DNA of 22,710 bases from Cytophagia bacterium. Its GTDB lineage: Bacteria; Bacteroidota; Bacteroidia; UBA7662. Position numbers and translations under genes: made by a program. The stretch is taken from NCBI GenBank assembly GCA_009926405.1, contig RFOZ01000014.1, positions 1 through 22,710 of the forward strand, read 5' to 3'. Positions 1 through 6,667 of the stretch are shown in pieces (the first letter of the stretch is position 1; every line of letters begins with the position of its first letter). Under the pieces are notes generated by a model. That model worked only from the letters and a program-made list of their open reading frames with translations, was not told the origin of the DNA and ran no database searches.

Positions 1-513
1 CTCGCCGCGCACCTCCAGCACCGCCGGCGCATCGCCGCGCAGGCGCAGCGGCACGCTTCGGATGGGGCGCACGTTCGCGGTCACGTCGTCGCCCTTCTCG
101 CCGTCGCCGCGCGTGATCGCCTGCACCAGCAGGCCGCGCTCGTAGCGCAGCGAGATGGCCACGCCGTCGATCTTGGGATCGGCCACCACCGCCGGCACTT
201 CGCCAAGCGACTCGGCGCAGCGCGCGTGCCAGGTGCGGAAGTCCTCGATGGAGTAGGTGTTGTCCACCGACTGCATGGGCACGCGATGCGCCACGGTCTG
301 GAAGCCCTCGCTCGGCTTGCCGCCCACGCGTGCGGTGGGGCTTGATGCATCGGCCAGTTCCGGATGCGCCGACTCCAGTTCGCCCAGCTCGGCCAGCAGC
401 CGGTCGTACTCGCTGTCGGCCATGAACGGCGCGGCATCCACGTAGTAGGCCACATTGGCCCGCTCCAGCAGGTCCCGCAGTTCGGCCACGCGCTTGGCTG
501 CGTTGCTGGGCAT
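1..513 (-). CDS. ligA: NAD-dependent DNA ligase LigA, N-terminal part (runs off window)
   Basis: Seals nicks in DNA using NAD+. From the ATG at 513 the reverse strand reads open for 171 codons to the window edge. The N-terminal Ia region (tyrosine-rich, about residues 1-60) is followed by the adenylation domain. The AMP-acceptor lysine is K114 in KIDG, and TRGDGEKGDDVT (134-145) and LEVRGE at the end are LigA signatures. About a quarter of a usual 670-residue ligase is present. GC is near 70% and codons strongly favour G/C in third position, unlike every gene after position 575. The phrasing KIDGVAISLRYERG resembles planctomycete ligases, but that placement is from memory. The family is certain; that it belongs to the same chromosome as the rest is doubtful. 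Confidence 0.93.
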   Translation of the reverse strand, partial: MPSNAAKRVAELRDLLERANVAYYVDAAPFMADSEYDRLLAELGELESAHPELADASSPTARVGGKPSEGFQTVAHRVPMQSVDNTYSIEDFRTWHARCAESLGEVPAVVADPKIDGVAISLRYERGLLVQAITRGDGEKGDDVTANVRPIRSVPLRLRGDAPAVLEVRGE

Positions 514-519
514 GCGCGC

Positions 520-570
520 TCAGTCGCCGGACACGATCGAATCGGGCCCCTGATTGCCCGCGGTGAAGAC
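520..570 (-). CDS. C-terminal tail of an unidentified high-GC gene, cut at the junction
   Basis: Upstream of ligA on the same strand, a frame reads VFTAGNQGPDSIVSGD and stops at TGA (522-520), seven bases before the ligA ATG. Tight spacing and the same G/C-rich codons suggest it is the end of the preceding gene in the foreign genome. Only 16-17 codons survive before the sequence changes character near 570, so no family can be named. It could be chance read-through, but the plausible peptide and operon-like spacing favour a real tail. Confidence 0.4.
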   Translation of the reverse strand, partial: VFTAGNQGPDSIVSGD

Positions 571-576
571 CCCAAC
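560..576. other. Abrupt composition and gene-content junction (probable chimeric join)
   Basis: To the left lie ~70% GC sequence and two reverse-strand genes, one of them cut off here. To the right lie ~50% GC sequence and the interior of porV in forward orientation. PorV-like residues can be read from about 568-571 (DPNQKSVMEG), and the foreign tail is readable to about 568. No inverted repeat, target duplication, integrase or tRNA flanks the join, so an assembly or ligation artefact fits better than transfer. Confidence 0.75.
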
Positions 577-924
577 CAAAAGTCCGTGATGGAAGGGATT
601 CTGGGCTCTTTTGGCGATGCCCCCGATGGTTTTCGGGAAGAATTACGGGAAATTAACCCTTCGATTGGGGTTGAGTACCTCTACAACCAGGTTTTCGCAT
701 TGCGCGGTGGGTATTTCTACGAGCATCCCACCAAAGGAGGACGGCAGTATTTCACCGCCGGGATGGGTTTGCAGTACAATGTCTTTAATCTGAATTTTGC
801 TTACCTGATTCCTGTAGGGTCCCTGCAGACCAACCCTTTGGCCAATACCCTGCGCTTTTCGCTGCTCTTTGATTTGGGCGCGTTGGGCAAAAACACCGAC
901 GAATCCCCCGCCATCACGGATTAA
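571..924 (+). CDS. porV: Type IX secretion outer membrane protein PorV (LptO), C-terminal fragment
   Basis: PorV is the FadL-like outer membrane barrel that shuttles type IX secretion cargo from the translocon to the PorU sortase and the attachment complex. The last ~117 residues are present. Recognisable are the family strings FGDAPDGFREELREI, GVEYLYNQVFALRGGYFYEHP and TKGGRQYFTAGMGLQYN, and near the end NTLRFSLLFDLG. Full-length PorV is about 380-400 residues, so roughly the first 70% is missing. The cut coincides with the base-composition jump near 570, which makes the missing part an assembly matter rather than gene decay. A hairpin with a T-run follows the stop. It is the clearest taxonomic marker here, since type IX secretion is confined to the Bacteroidota lineage. 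Confidence 0.88.
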   Translation, partial: PNQKSVMEGILGSFGDAPDGFREELREINPSIGVEYLYNQVFALRGGYFYEHPTKGGRQYFTAGMGLQYNVFNLNFAYLIPVGSLQTNPLANTLRFSLLFDLGALGKNTDESPAITD

Positions 925-937
925 CGTTCCGCTACCG

Positions 938-1588
938 CTAGACCCCCCTTACAAAGGGGTTCTCCTTTTTTTCGATCCCAATTTGGGTGCATTCACCGTG
1001 ACCGGGGTACACAACGGTTTCATCCGGCAAGGCCCAAAGAACCTGTCGGATCGATTCCAAGAGGGTGGCATGATGCCCGCCAGGGAGATCTGTACGACCA
1101 ATGCTCCGCTCAAAGAGGACATCCCCGGAAATCAGCATGCTTTGATCCGGCATATAAAAACAAAGACTGCCGGGGGAATGACCCGGCGCTTCAAGTAAAT
1201 GCAAGATGGGGCCTGACCAAGTCACTTGTTCTCCGCCGGTCAGGAGGCGAGAAGGCGGGGGTGAAGCTTCGGCCTCCACCCCAAACAAGGGCGCGTAGGC
1301 CACCAGGCCTTCCAAATCGGGCAGGTCCAGGCCATGCATCTGGGGCTGCAAACCGTATTCACGCGATACCCAGGCGTTCCCCAAAACATGGTCTATATGG
1401 GCATGGGTCAAAAGCAGTTTGGTTGGCTGCAGCTTTTTGGCTCGGATAAAATCCCGAAGAGCCTCTTGTTCTTGCCCGTTGGAGCAACCGGGATCGATAA
1501 GGATGGCCTCCCCTTCCTTGCTATAAAGCAGGTAGGTATTGACGGCAAAGGGATTAAACGTAAAACGGTGGATTTCGCAGCGGGTCAT
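938..1588 (-). CDS. Metallo-beta-lactamase-fold hydrolase (glyoxalase II / YcbL-like)
   Basis: A 216-residue single-domain protein with the full set of metallo-beta-lactamase metal ligands: THAHIDH (61-67), His137 in APGHSPGS, Asp156 in SGDVLF and His197 in YPGHG. The GRTDLPGG stretch (164-171) is typical of the hydroxyacylglutathione hydrolase-like group that includes YcbL, so a thioester hydrolase or detoxification role is likely; the substrate cannot be read from sequence. No signal peptide is seen, so it should be cytoplasmic. It converges on porV with a 13-base gap and diverges from the large outer-membrane protein gene with only 25 bases between start codons. The ATG at 1588 places the beta strand that opens the fold at the expected position. 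Confidence 0.88.
   Translation of the reverse strand: MTRCEIHRFTFNPFAVNTYLLYSKEGEAILIDPGCSNGQEQEALRDFIRAKKLQPTKLLLTHAHIDHVLGNAWVSREYGLQPQMHGLDLPDLEGLVAYAPLFGVEAEASPPPSRLLTGGEQVTWSGPILHLLEAPGHSPGSLCFYMPDQSMLISGDVLFERSIGRTDLPGGHHATLLESIRQVLWALPDETVVYPGHGECTQIGIEKKENPFVRGV
945..972 (+). terminator. Probable intrinsic terminator of porV
   Basis: CCCCTT (945-950), loop ACA, AAGGGG (954-959) make a perfect six-base-pair stem. A run of seven T follows at 966-972, after a six-base spacer, so the T-run is slightly distant. It starts 20 bases after the porV stop and lies inside the last codons of the convergent hydrolase gene. In the opposite direction there is no U-run, so it should act on porV transcripts only. 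Confidence 0.5.
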
Positions 1589-1602
1589 GGGGCCAAATTA
1601 CT

Positions 1603-1610
1603 TAATTTTG
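1603..1610 (+). promoter_or_regulatory. Candidate -7 element TAATTTTG for the large outer-membrane protein gene
   Basis: TAATTTTG matches the Bacteroidota sigma-A -7 consensus TAnnTTTG. It ends three bases before the ATG at 1614, so transcription would begin at or next to the start codon. No clear TTTG lies 17-20 bases upstream, which lowers confidence. Confidence 0.35.
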
Positions 1611-1613
1611 AGG

Positions 1614-4600
1614 ATGATGCCTTGGCCGAACCCCTTGCGTTTTTTTCAAACCATCCGTCCCTGGTTCCTCGCGGTTTTGCTATTGGGAGGTGGAGGGGTC
1701 TTGGAGACGGAAGGCCAGGTTCAATTGCAGTTGACCCCCTTTGGAAGAAACCAGCGCCAGGAAGGGCTTCCAACTTGGAAAGTTTTGGATGCCCGGGGCG
1801 ATCGGGTTTATTTTGACCAGCCGTTGGATAGCATGGCGCGATGGGTGGCTCGCTTGTTGCCGGGCTTGACTTCTGGCCTGGAACAACAGTTGAATGTTCA
1901 TCCGGAGGATCCCTATCAGGTGATTATGTATCAAGGTCGCAACGATTTGTTTCAAAGCAATTTGAATCGTGAAAAGTATTACTATAACACCGGATGGAAT
2001 TTTCCGGCCCCCGGGAATAAGATTCCGGTTTTTGTGTCTGCTTCCACCGAAGAAATCGTTGAGCAAATCCGGGAGGGAATCGTTCGTGTTTTGGTTGCTG
2101 AAATTCTTTACGGAGGCAATTCATGGCAAAGAATTCAAAACCAGGCCTTGTTGGTTTTGCCATCTTGGTTTACAGAGGGTTATGCCCGTTATCGTGGTGC
2201 AGGTTGGAAAGGCTCGATGGATCGGGAACTGCGGTCTTGGCTTTCGGAACGACCTAGGGCGGGCTTTGGAGAGTTGGTTCGAAGCCGGCCAGATTTAGCC
2301 GGTGTCTTGTTTTGGCATCGTTATGCCCAACTGAACGGCGTGGGTGGTACGGCACGACTTTTGGGTCTTGCCCGTTCCCATCGGCAGGTGCAATCGGCTT
2401 TTCGTTCGTTGAACATGGTTACCTACGGGGCCTTTGTTGGAGGCATTCTTGTGGATTACAGGAACGAGGTTGCCCGGGATTCGGTGTCCTTGGTGGCTAC
2501 CAAAGATGTCCTTGCGCTATCAGGCAAAAACTACGGGCGTTTGGGCCCTGTTCGATCCGATGCCAGGGGACGTCATTTGGCCTTTGGGGCTTACCACAAA
2601 GGCCGTATGTCGATTTACGCCTACGATCGTAGCACCAAGGAAACATCCCGGCTTTACCAAAGCCCGCCTTTGGGGCCGCCGGGGATCGAAGATTATCCCA
2701 AAATGGCCTGGCATCCCGGGGGTCATCGTATGGTGGTGGTCATGGCAGGCGCCCAAGGCCCTCGGTGGATGATTTTCAGTCGCAACAGTGAGAAGGAATG
2801 GACGGTCGAAGAGCGTCCACTGCGTGGTTTGGAGGTGGTCCAATCGTTGGATTGGTCGCCGGATGGCAAAAGCCTGGTGGCCTGCGCCCGTTCCGGAGGA
2901 CGTTCCGGGCTTTGGACTTGGTCCTCCCCCTCGGCCAACCCCGTTCTTTTATGGACCGATAGTTTAGAAAAATACGATGTTCGTTTTGTTCCCGGCTCCC
3001 AGGCCTTGGTTTACGCGGCACGAATTCCCATCGGGATCGAGGCCCAAGGCCCTGCGGTTTCCGGCCAGGGTTACACGGTTCGATGGAACGGCCTGTTTCG
3101 TTTGGACCGAGCGGCCGGTAGCCGGCCCCAAGTTCTTTTGGGTGTTGATTCCGAGGCGATTTCTTCACCTTTACCCTTGGGCGGAGGGACTTTGATTTGG
3201 CTTTCGGATCGAACCGGATACCTCATTCGTTATCGCGGTACATGGGAGAGGCTTAACCTTGATGGGTGGCCGATGGCCCCTAGGGCCGCCAGCCTTCGTT
3301 GGCACGAAGGAGGTGCCTTGACAACGGGGCTTTTGATGGGGTTGGATCCCAGCCCTGATCCCTTGGTTTTGGCTTTGAGGGACAAAATAGATACAACCCG
3401 GGAAGTATCCGGGATGGTAGCAGCAGTTGATTTACCGGTGACGACCTGGCGACTCCAAGAAAGGGAGCGATTGCAAGGAGACGGGATTGGTTCCAATAGG
3501 TCCATGGATGATGTGCGACCTGCCAACCTGGGCTTGCTGGGTCCGGTTCGTTGGACCGGGGAGGAAGCCCATCCCTTGCTTCCGGATCACGCAGGAGATG
3601 ACTGGTTGCCAGGGTTTGAGCCCAATATTATTGCTCGAATGGCGGCTAATCTGTTTACTGTCAAAGCCAATAAGGGGATGCCGGTCACCAAATCCAGCCC
3701 CTATGTCAAGGCCTCCTCCATTGATCATGTCAGTTTGCAGGCCGGTAGCACCCTTTTGCAGGGTCGCATGCCGCTTTTGTCCGCTAGCCGAATGCATACA
3801 TTGCATGCGAGGCCAGGTGCACTGGTTCGGGTTGGGTTATCGGATTTGCCCGAAGACCGCAACCTCTCTGCAGGAATCATGATTCTTCAGTCTTTTACGG
3901 AGTTTCAATCCTATCTACTATACGAAAATTTGAGTTCTTTGGTCGATTGGCGGTTGATGGGGGTTTATTCCAAACTCCCTGCCAGCTTGCCAACAGGGGG
4001 GGGCTATAGCGGAGGTACAGGTTCCGTTAATCCCGCGCAAATTTGGGAGGTGAATGGCTCAATGACTCGTCCTTTGGGTGTACATTCCGGGGTATCCGTC
4101 ACGTTAGGACATGTGTTATCCTACGAAAATCTTCCGTTGAATCCGGATTTCCCCAAAGACAACGGGAGGTTGCTCCATAACATGACGGGATTGCGTTTGG
4201 AATGGATGACTGATCGAACCATCCGTTCATCCGGTACCTTGTGGAAAGGCTACCGCGCCAAGGTGTTTCATGAATTTTACTTAGGTTCCGGAACCGCAAC
4301 CGGATCCGGGGCCTTGGTTGGATTGGATGCCCGTGTTTATCAGCCACTTGGGGGTGGGTTGGTTTGGGCGAACCGAGGGGCTTTCCAGCATTCAGCGGGT
4401 GCCATTCGCGCTAATTACATGGTGGGTGGTATGGAGCAATGGCTCATGCCTCGCTTCAACGGTGATATGCCCGTTCCCCCTTCCGGTCGGGTTTTGCTTA
4501 ATGGGTTGGCAGCACCGGTCCGGGGTCTCCCTATCAACACCATGAACGGATCCTCTTTTTTGGGCGTAGGTACCGAGGTTCGTTGGATTCCTGCGGCCAT

Positions 4601-4910
4601 GCGGGCTGCGGTACCGGTAGGCTCAGAATTCTGGCGAAATTTTCAGTTGGCTGCTTTTGTTGATGCTGGTACAGCCTGGAATCCGGGCGGATTCCTCAAA
4701 ACAGACAGCACCCTTTTCCCAACACAAATTAACAGAGGACCGGTACGCGTTCGGGTGGATCGCCGGCTTTCCCCGTTCTTATGGTCCTCCGGCCTTGGAG
4801 TTCGAGCCCATCTTTTGGGTTACTCGGTTCGTTTGGACAGAGCGTGGGCCAGAGAAAATTGGGTTCGATTGGCGCCGTCTTGGGTCCTTTCCCTGGGTTT
4901 GGATTTTTGA
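1614..4910 (+). CDS. Large outer-membrane protein: degenerate peptidase region, TolB-like propeller, C-terminal beta-barrel
   Basis: About 1098 residues. A signal peptide (about 1-36, hydrophobic core WFLAVLLLGGGG) is followed by a region resembling gluzincin peptidases of the MA type. The LPSWFTEGYARY motif (182-193) is there, but where HExxH is expected the sequence reads REGIVRVLVAE (153-163), so zinc catalysis is unlikely. Residues ~305-650 carry propeller-type repeats such as WHPGG and WSPDGKS (414-420). The last ~350 residues are rich in alternating hydrophobic strands and end in the Omp85-like VDAGTAW (1016-1022) and a terminal Phe, as in outer-membrane barrels. The start at 1614 (or the adjacent ATG at 1617) is chosen because earlier in-frame starts spoil the signal peptide and overlap the divergent gene. 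Relatives are often labelled TolB-like; the function is unknown. Confidence 0.75.
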   Translation: MMPWPNPLRFFQTIRPWFLAVLLLGGGGVLETEGQVQLQLTPFGRNQRQEGLPTWKVLDARGDRVYFDQPLDSMARWVARLLPGLTSGLEQQLNVHPEDPYQVIMYQGRNDLFQSNLNREKYYYNTGWNFPAPGNKIPVFVSASTEEIVEQIREGIVRVLVAEILYGGNSWQRIQNQALLVLPSWFTEGYARYRGAGWKGSMDRELRSWLSERPRAGFGELVRSRPDLAGVLFWHRYAQLNGVGGTARLLGLARSHRQVQSAFRSLNMVTYGAFVGGILVDYRNEVARDSVSLVATKDVLALSGKNYGRLGPVRSDARGRHLAFGAYHKGRMSIYAYDRSTKETSRLYQSPPLGPPGIEDYPKMAWHPGGHRMVVVMAGAQGPRWMIFSRNSEKEWTVEERPLRGLEVVQSLDWSPDGKSLVACARSGGRSGLWTWSSPSANPVLLWTDSLEKYDVRFVPGSQALVYAARIPIGIEAQGPAVSGQGYTVRWNGLFRLDRAAGSRPQVLLGVDSEAISSPLPLGGGTLIWLSDRTGYLIRYRGTWERLNLDGWPMAPRAASLRWHEGGALTTGLLMGLDPSPDPLVLALRDKIDTTREVSGMVAAVDLPVTTWRLQERERLQGDGIGSNRSMDDVRPANLGLLGPVRWTGEEAHPLLPDHAGDDWLPGFEPNIIARMAANLFTVKANKGMPVTKSSPYVKASSIDHVSLQAGSTLLQGRMPLLSASRMHTLHARPGALVRVGLSDLPEDRNLSAGIMILQSFTEFQSYLLYENLSSLVDWRLMGVYSKLPASLPTGGGYSGGTGSVNPAQIWEVNGSMTRPLGVHSGVSVTLGHVLSYENLPLNPDFPKDNGRLLHNMTGLRLEWMTDRTIRSSGTLWKGYRAKVFHEFYLGSGTATGSGALVGLDARVYQPLGGGLVWANRGAFQHSAGAIRANYMVGGMEQWLMPRFNGDMPVPPSGRVLLNGLAAPVRGLPINTMNGSSFLGVGTEVRWIPAAMRAAVPVGSEFWRNFQLAAFVDAGTAWNPGGFLKTDSTLFPTQINRGPVRVRVDRRLSPFLWSSGLGVRAHLLGYSVRLDRAWARENWVRLAPSWVLSLGLDF

Positions 4911-4959
4911 TTTTTGCTCAACACGGGCCTTTTGAAGGTGCAGCAGGGGCCGGGTAGCC

Positions 4960-4967
4960 TATCTTTG
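4960..4967 (+). promoter_or_regulatory. Candidate -7 element TATCTTTG upstream of tatA
   Basis: TATCTTTG is an exact match to TAnnTTTG, placed 26 bases before the ATG at 4994 and giving a leader of roughly 20 bases. It overlaps a possible in-frame GTG at 4967, which supports the later tatA start. A TTTTG lies 25 bases upstream, too far for an ideal -33 box. It would drive the tatA-gatA-transglycosylase-DUF4837-purD operon. Confidence 0.5.
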
Positions 4968-4993
4968 TGAATCGCTCTAAACCCTGTTTTGCC

Positions 4994-5215
4994 ATGAACG
5001 ATGATACGACCCCCTTGTTTCTGTTCCTTGGAAACCTAAGTACAGGAGAATTAATTCTGATTTTTGCCGTGGTACTCTTGCTGTTTGGGGCCAAGCGTAT
5101 TCCGGAACTTGCCCGCGGTTTGGGTAAGGGCATACGGGAGTTCAAAGACGCTTCCTCCGGTATTCGCAAAGAAATCGAGAAGGAGACCGAAACCCGCAAC
5201 GATAGCCGTTCCTGA
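4994..5215 (+). CDS. tatA: Twin-arginine translocase subunit TatA/TatE family
   Basis: A 73-residue protein with the TatA layout: one N-terminal membrane segment (ELILIFAVVLLLFGAKRIPEL, about residues 19-39), the conserved FGxKRIPEL hinge, an amphipathic helix GLGKGIREFKDA and a charged, KE-rich tail. TatA oligomers form the pore for folded proteins with twin-arginine signals in the inner membrane. The ATG at 4994 is preferred over an in-frame GTG at 4967 because the family begins a few residues before the membrane helix and the GTG lies in the probable promoter. tatC is not nearby in this window. It leads a forward operon; gatA follows with only 19 bases between the tatA stop and the best gatA start. 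Confidence 0.93.
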   Translation: MNDDTTPLFLFLGNLSTGELILIFAVVLLLFGAKRIPELARGLGKGIREFKDASSGIRKEIEKETETRNDSRS

Positions 5216-5234
5216 ACCCCTTAAAAATTCAGGT

Positions 5235-6662
5235 TTGGTTTTTGATGGTATTCAATGTTATCATGATCGTCTTCGTTCGGGTCAGCAAACCGTACGGGAT
5301 GAGGTCCTTGCTTGTTTGGAGCGTATCCGAAGGTATGAATCGTATGGTGCCTTTTTGGAGGTTTACGCCCAAGAAGCTTTGGCCAAGGCAGATGCATTGG
5401 ATGCCCAGGGGTATGAAGGAGAATTAGCCCCATTGACCGGGGTGGTGGTGGGGATTAAAGATAACATTTGTTACAAAAATCATCGGCTATCGGCCGGTTC
5501 GAAAATTCTTGATGGTTTTGTCTCGCTCTACTCGGCAACGGTTGTTGAACGATTGCAAGAGGCAGGAGCTGTGATTATCGGTCGTTTGAATTGCGACGAA
5601 TTTGCTATGGGGTCATCCAACGAAAATTCCGCCTACGGGCCGGTCCGCAATCCGTTGGATATCGAGCGGGTGCCCGGTGGCTCTTCGGGAGGATCGGCTG
5701 CTGCTGTAGCCTTTGGCGGTTGTCATTTGAGTCTGGGAACGGATACCGGTGGTTCGGTTCGTCAGCCGGCATCGTATTGTGGTTTGGTTGGCATCAAACC
5801 GACCTACGGCCGGGTGTCCAGGCACGGTATTGTAGCCTTTGGTTCGTCTTTTGATCAAGTAGGGGTTTTTGGAGAACACCTTCAAGATACCGTTACCTTG
5901 CTCTCCTGTATTTCGGGGGCCGATGATCGCGACGCAACCTGCACGGCTCGGGTCGGGGAAACCCTGCATGCAGCGCCTTCAAACACCCCCTGTCGTTTGG
6001 GTTACAGCCCTGAATGGATGGAGAATCCTGCCCTGAGTCCGGTTTGGCGTCAAAGGATGGAGCAAACCATGAAAGCCTGGCAAGAAGCCGGACACATGTT
6101 GGTTCCTTGTTCGGTCGAAGGCCTGGAATACGCCATACCTGTCTACTATATTTTGGCGACTGCCGAGGCTTCTTCGAACCTGAGCCGTTATTCCGGTATG
6201 CATTACGGGTACCGATCTCCGGATGCTCATTCCCTCGAAACAACCCTCAAAAAATCAAGGTCCCAGGGTTTTGGAACCGAGGTTCAGCGTCGTATCCTCT
6301 TGGGGACCTTTGTTTTAAGCGAAGGTTACTACGATGCGTACTATGCCAAAGCCCAAAAGGTACGCCGTCAATTGAAAGAAGGTTTCGAAAAGGTTTTTGA
6401 ATCGTGCGATGCTTTTGTTTTGCCGACCACTGCTGGTTCGGCCTTCCGCCTGGGCGAAAAAAGCAACGATCCGCTGGCCATGTACCTCGAAGACCAATTC
6501 ACCGTTTTGGCTAATTTGACAGGCCTTCCCGCCCTTTCAATTCCTTTTGGTCCTGACACCAACGGTATGCCCTTGGGACTACAGTTCATGGGCCCCTCCT
6601 TTGGGGAAGCGGCCCTTTTTGAAATGACCGGTCGCTTACAAGCGCTCGTTCCAACCAACTAA
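5235..6662 (+). CDS. gatA: Aspartyl/glutamyl-tRNA(Asn/Gln) amidotransferase subunit A
   Basis: GatA supplies ammonia from glutamine so that GatB can amidate misacylated Glu-tRNA(Gln) or Asp-tRNA(Asn). The amidase signature is complete: Lys75 in GIKDN, the cis-Ser in GGSSGGS (148-154) and the nucleophile Ser174 in GTDTGGSVRQPA. No ATG exists in this frame near the expected N-terminus. TTG at 5235 gives 475 residues and puts the triad at 75/150/174, about four residues short of the well-studied Staphylococcus enzyme, so it is the best start. An ATG at 5064 would add 57 unrelated residues from inside tatA. Other amidase-signature hydrolases are possible in principle, but the GSSNENSAYGPVRNP region is typical of GatA. 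gatB and gatC are not in this window. Confidence 0.92.
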   Translation: MVFDGIQCYHDRLRSGQQTVRDEVLACLERIRRYESYGAFLEVYAQEALAKADALDAQGYEGELAPLTGVVVGIKDNICYKNHRLSAGSKILDGFVSLYSATVVERLQEAGAVIIGRLNCDEFAMGSSNENSAYGPVRNPLDIERVPGGSSGGSAAAVAFGGCHLSLGTDTGGSVRQPASYCGLVGIKPTYGRVSRHGIVAFGSSFDQVGVFGEHLQDTVTLLSCISGADDRDATCTARVGETLHAAPSNTPCRLGYSPEWMENPALSPVWRQRMEQTMKAWQEAGHMLVPCSVEGLEYAIPVYYILATAEASSNLSRYSGMHYGYRSPDAHSLETTLKKSRSQGFGTEVQRRILLGTFVLSEGYYDAYYAKAQKVRRQLKEGFEKVFESCDAFVLPTTAGSAFRLGEKSNDPLAMYLEDQFTVLANLTGLPALSIPFGPDTNGMPLGLQFMGPSFGEAALFEMTGRLQALVPTN

Positions 6663-6667
6663 ACTGC

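Noticed and set aside
364..570. Extending porV upstream to an ATG at 364
   Set aside because: Those codons are antisense to ligA and read as non-PorV sequence; the frame is open by chance across the junction.
1..570. Horizontal acquisition of ligA by the Bacteroidota host
   Set aside because: Both the left gene tail and porV are cut at one point and no integration hallmark is present; a chimera explains it more simply.
81..575. Open frame of 164 codons on the reverse strand in the high-GC block
   Set aside because: Out-of-frame shadow of ligA; its peptide is Pro/Arg/Trp-rich and matches nothing, while the neighbouring frame is plainly DNA ligase.
1539..1613. ATG at 1539 as start of the large outer-membrane protein
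   Set aside because: It overlaps the divergent hydrolase gene and puts 25 charged residues before the signal peptide.
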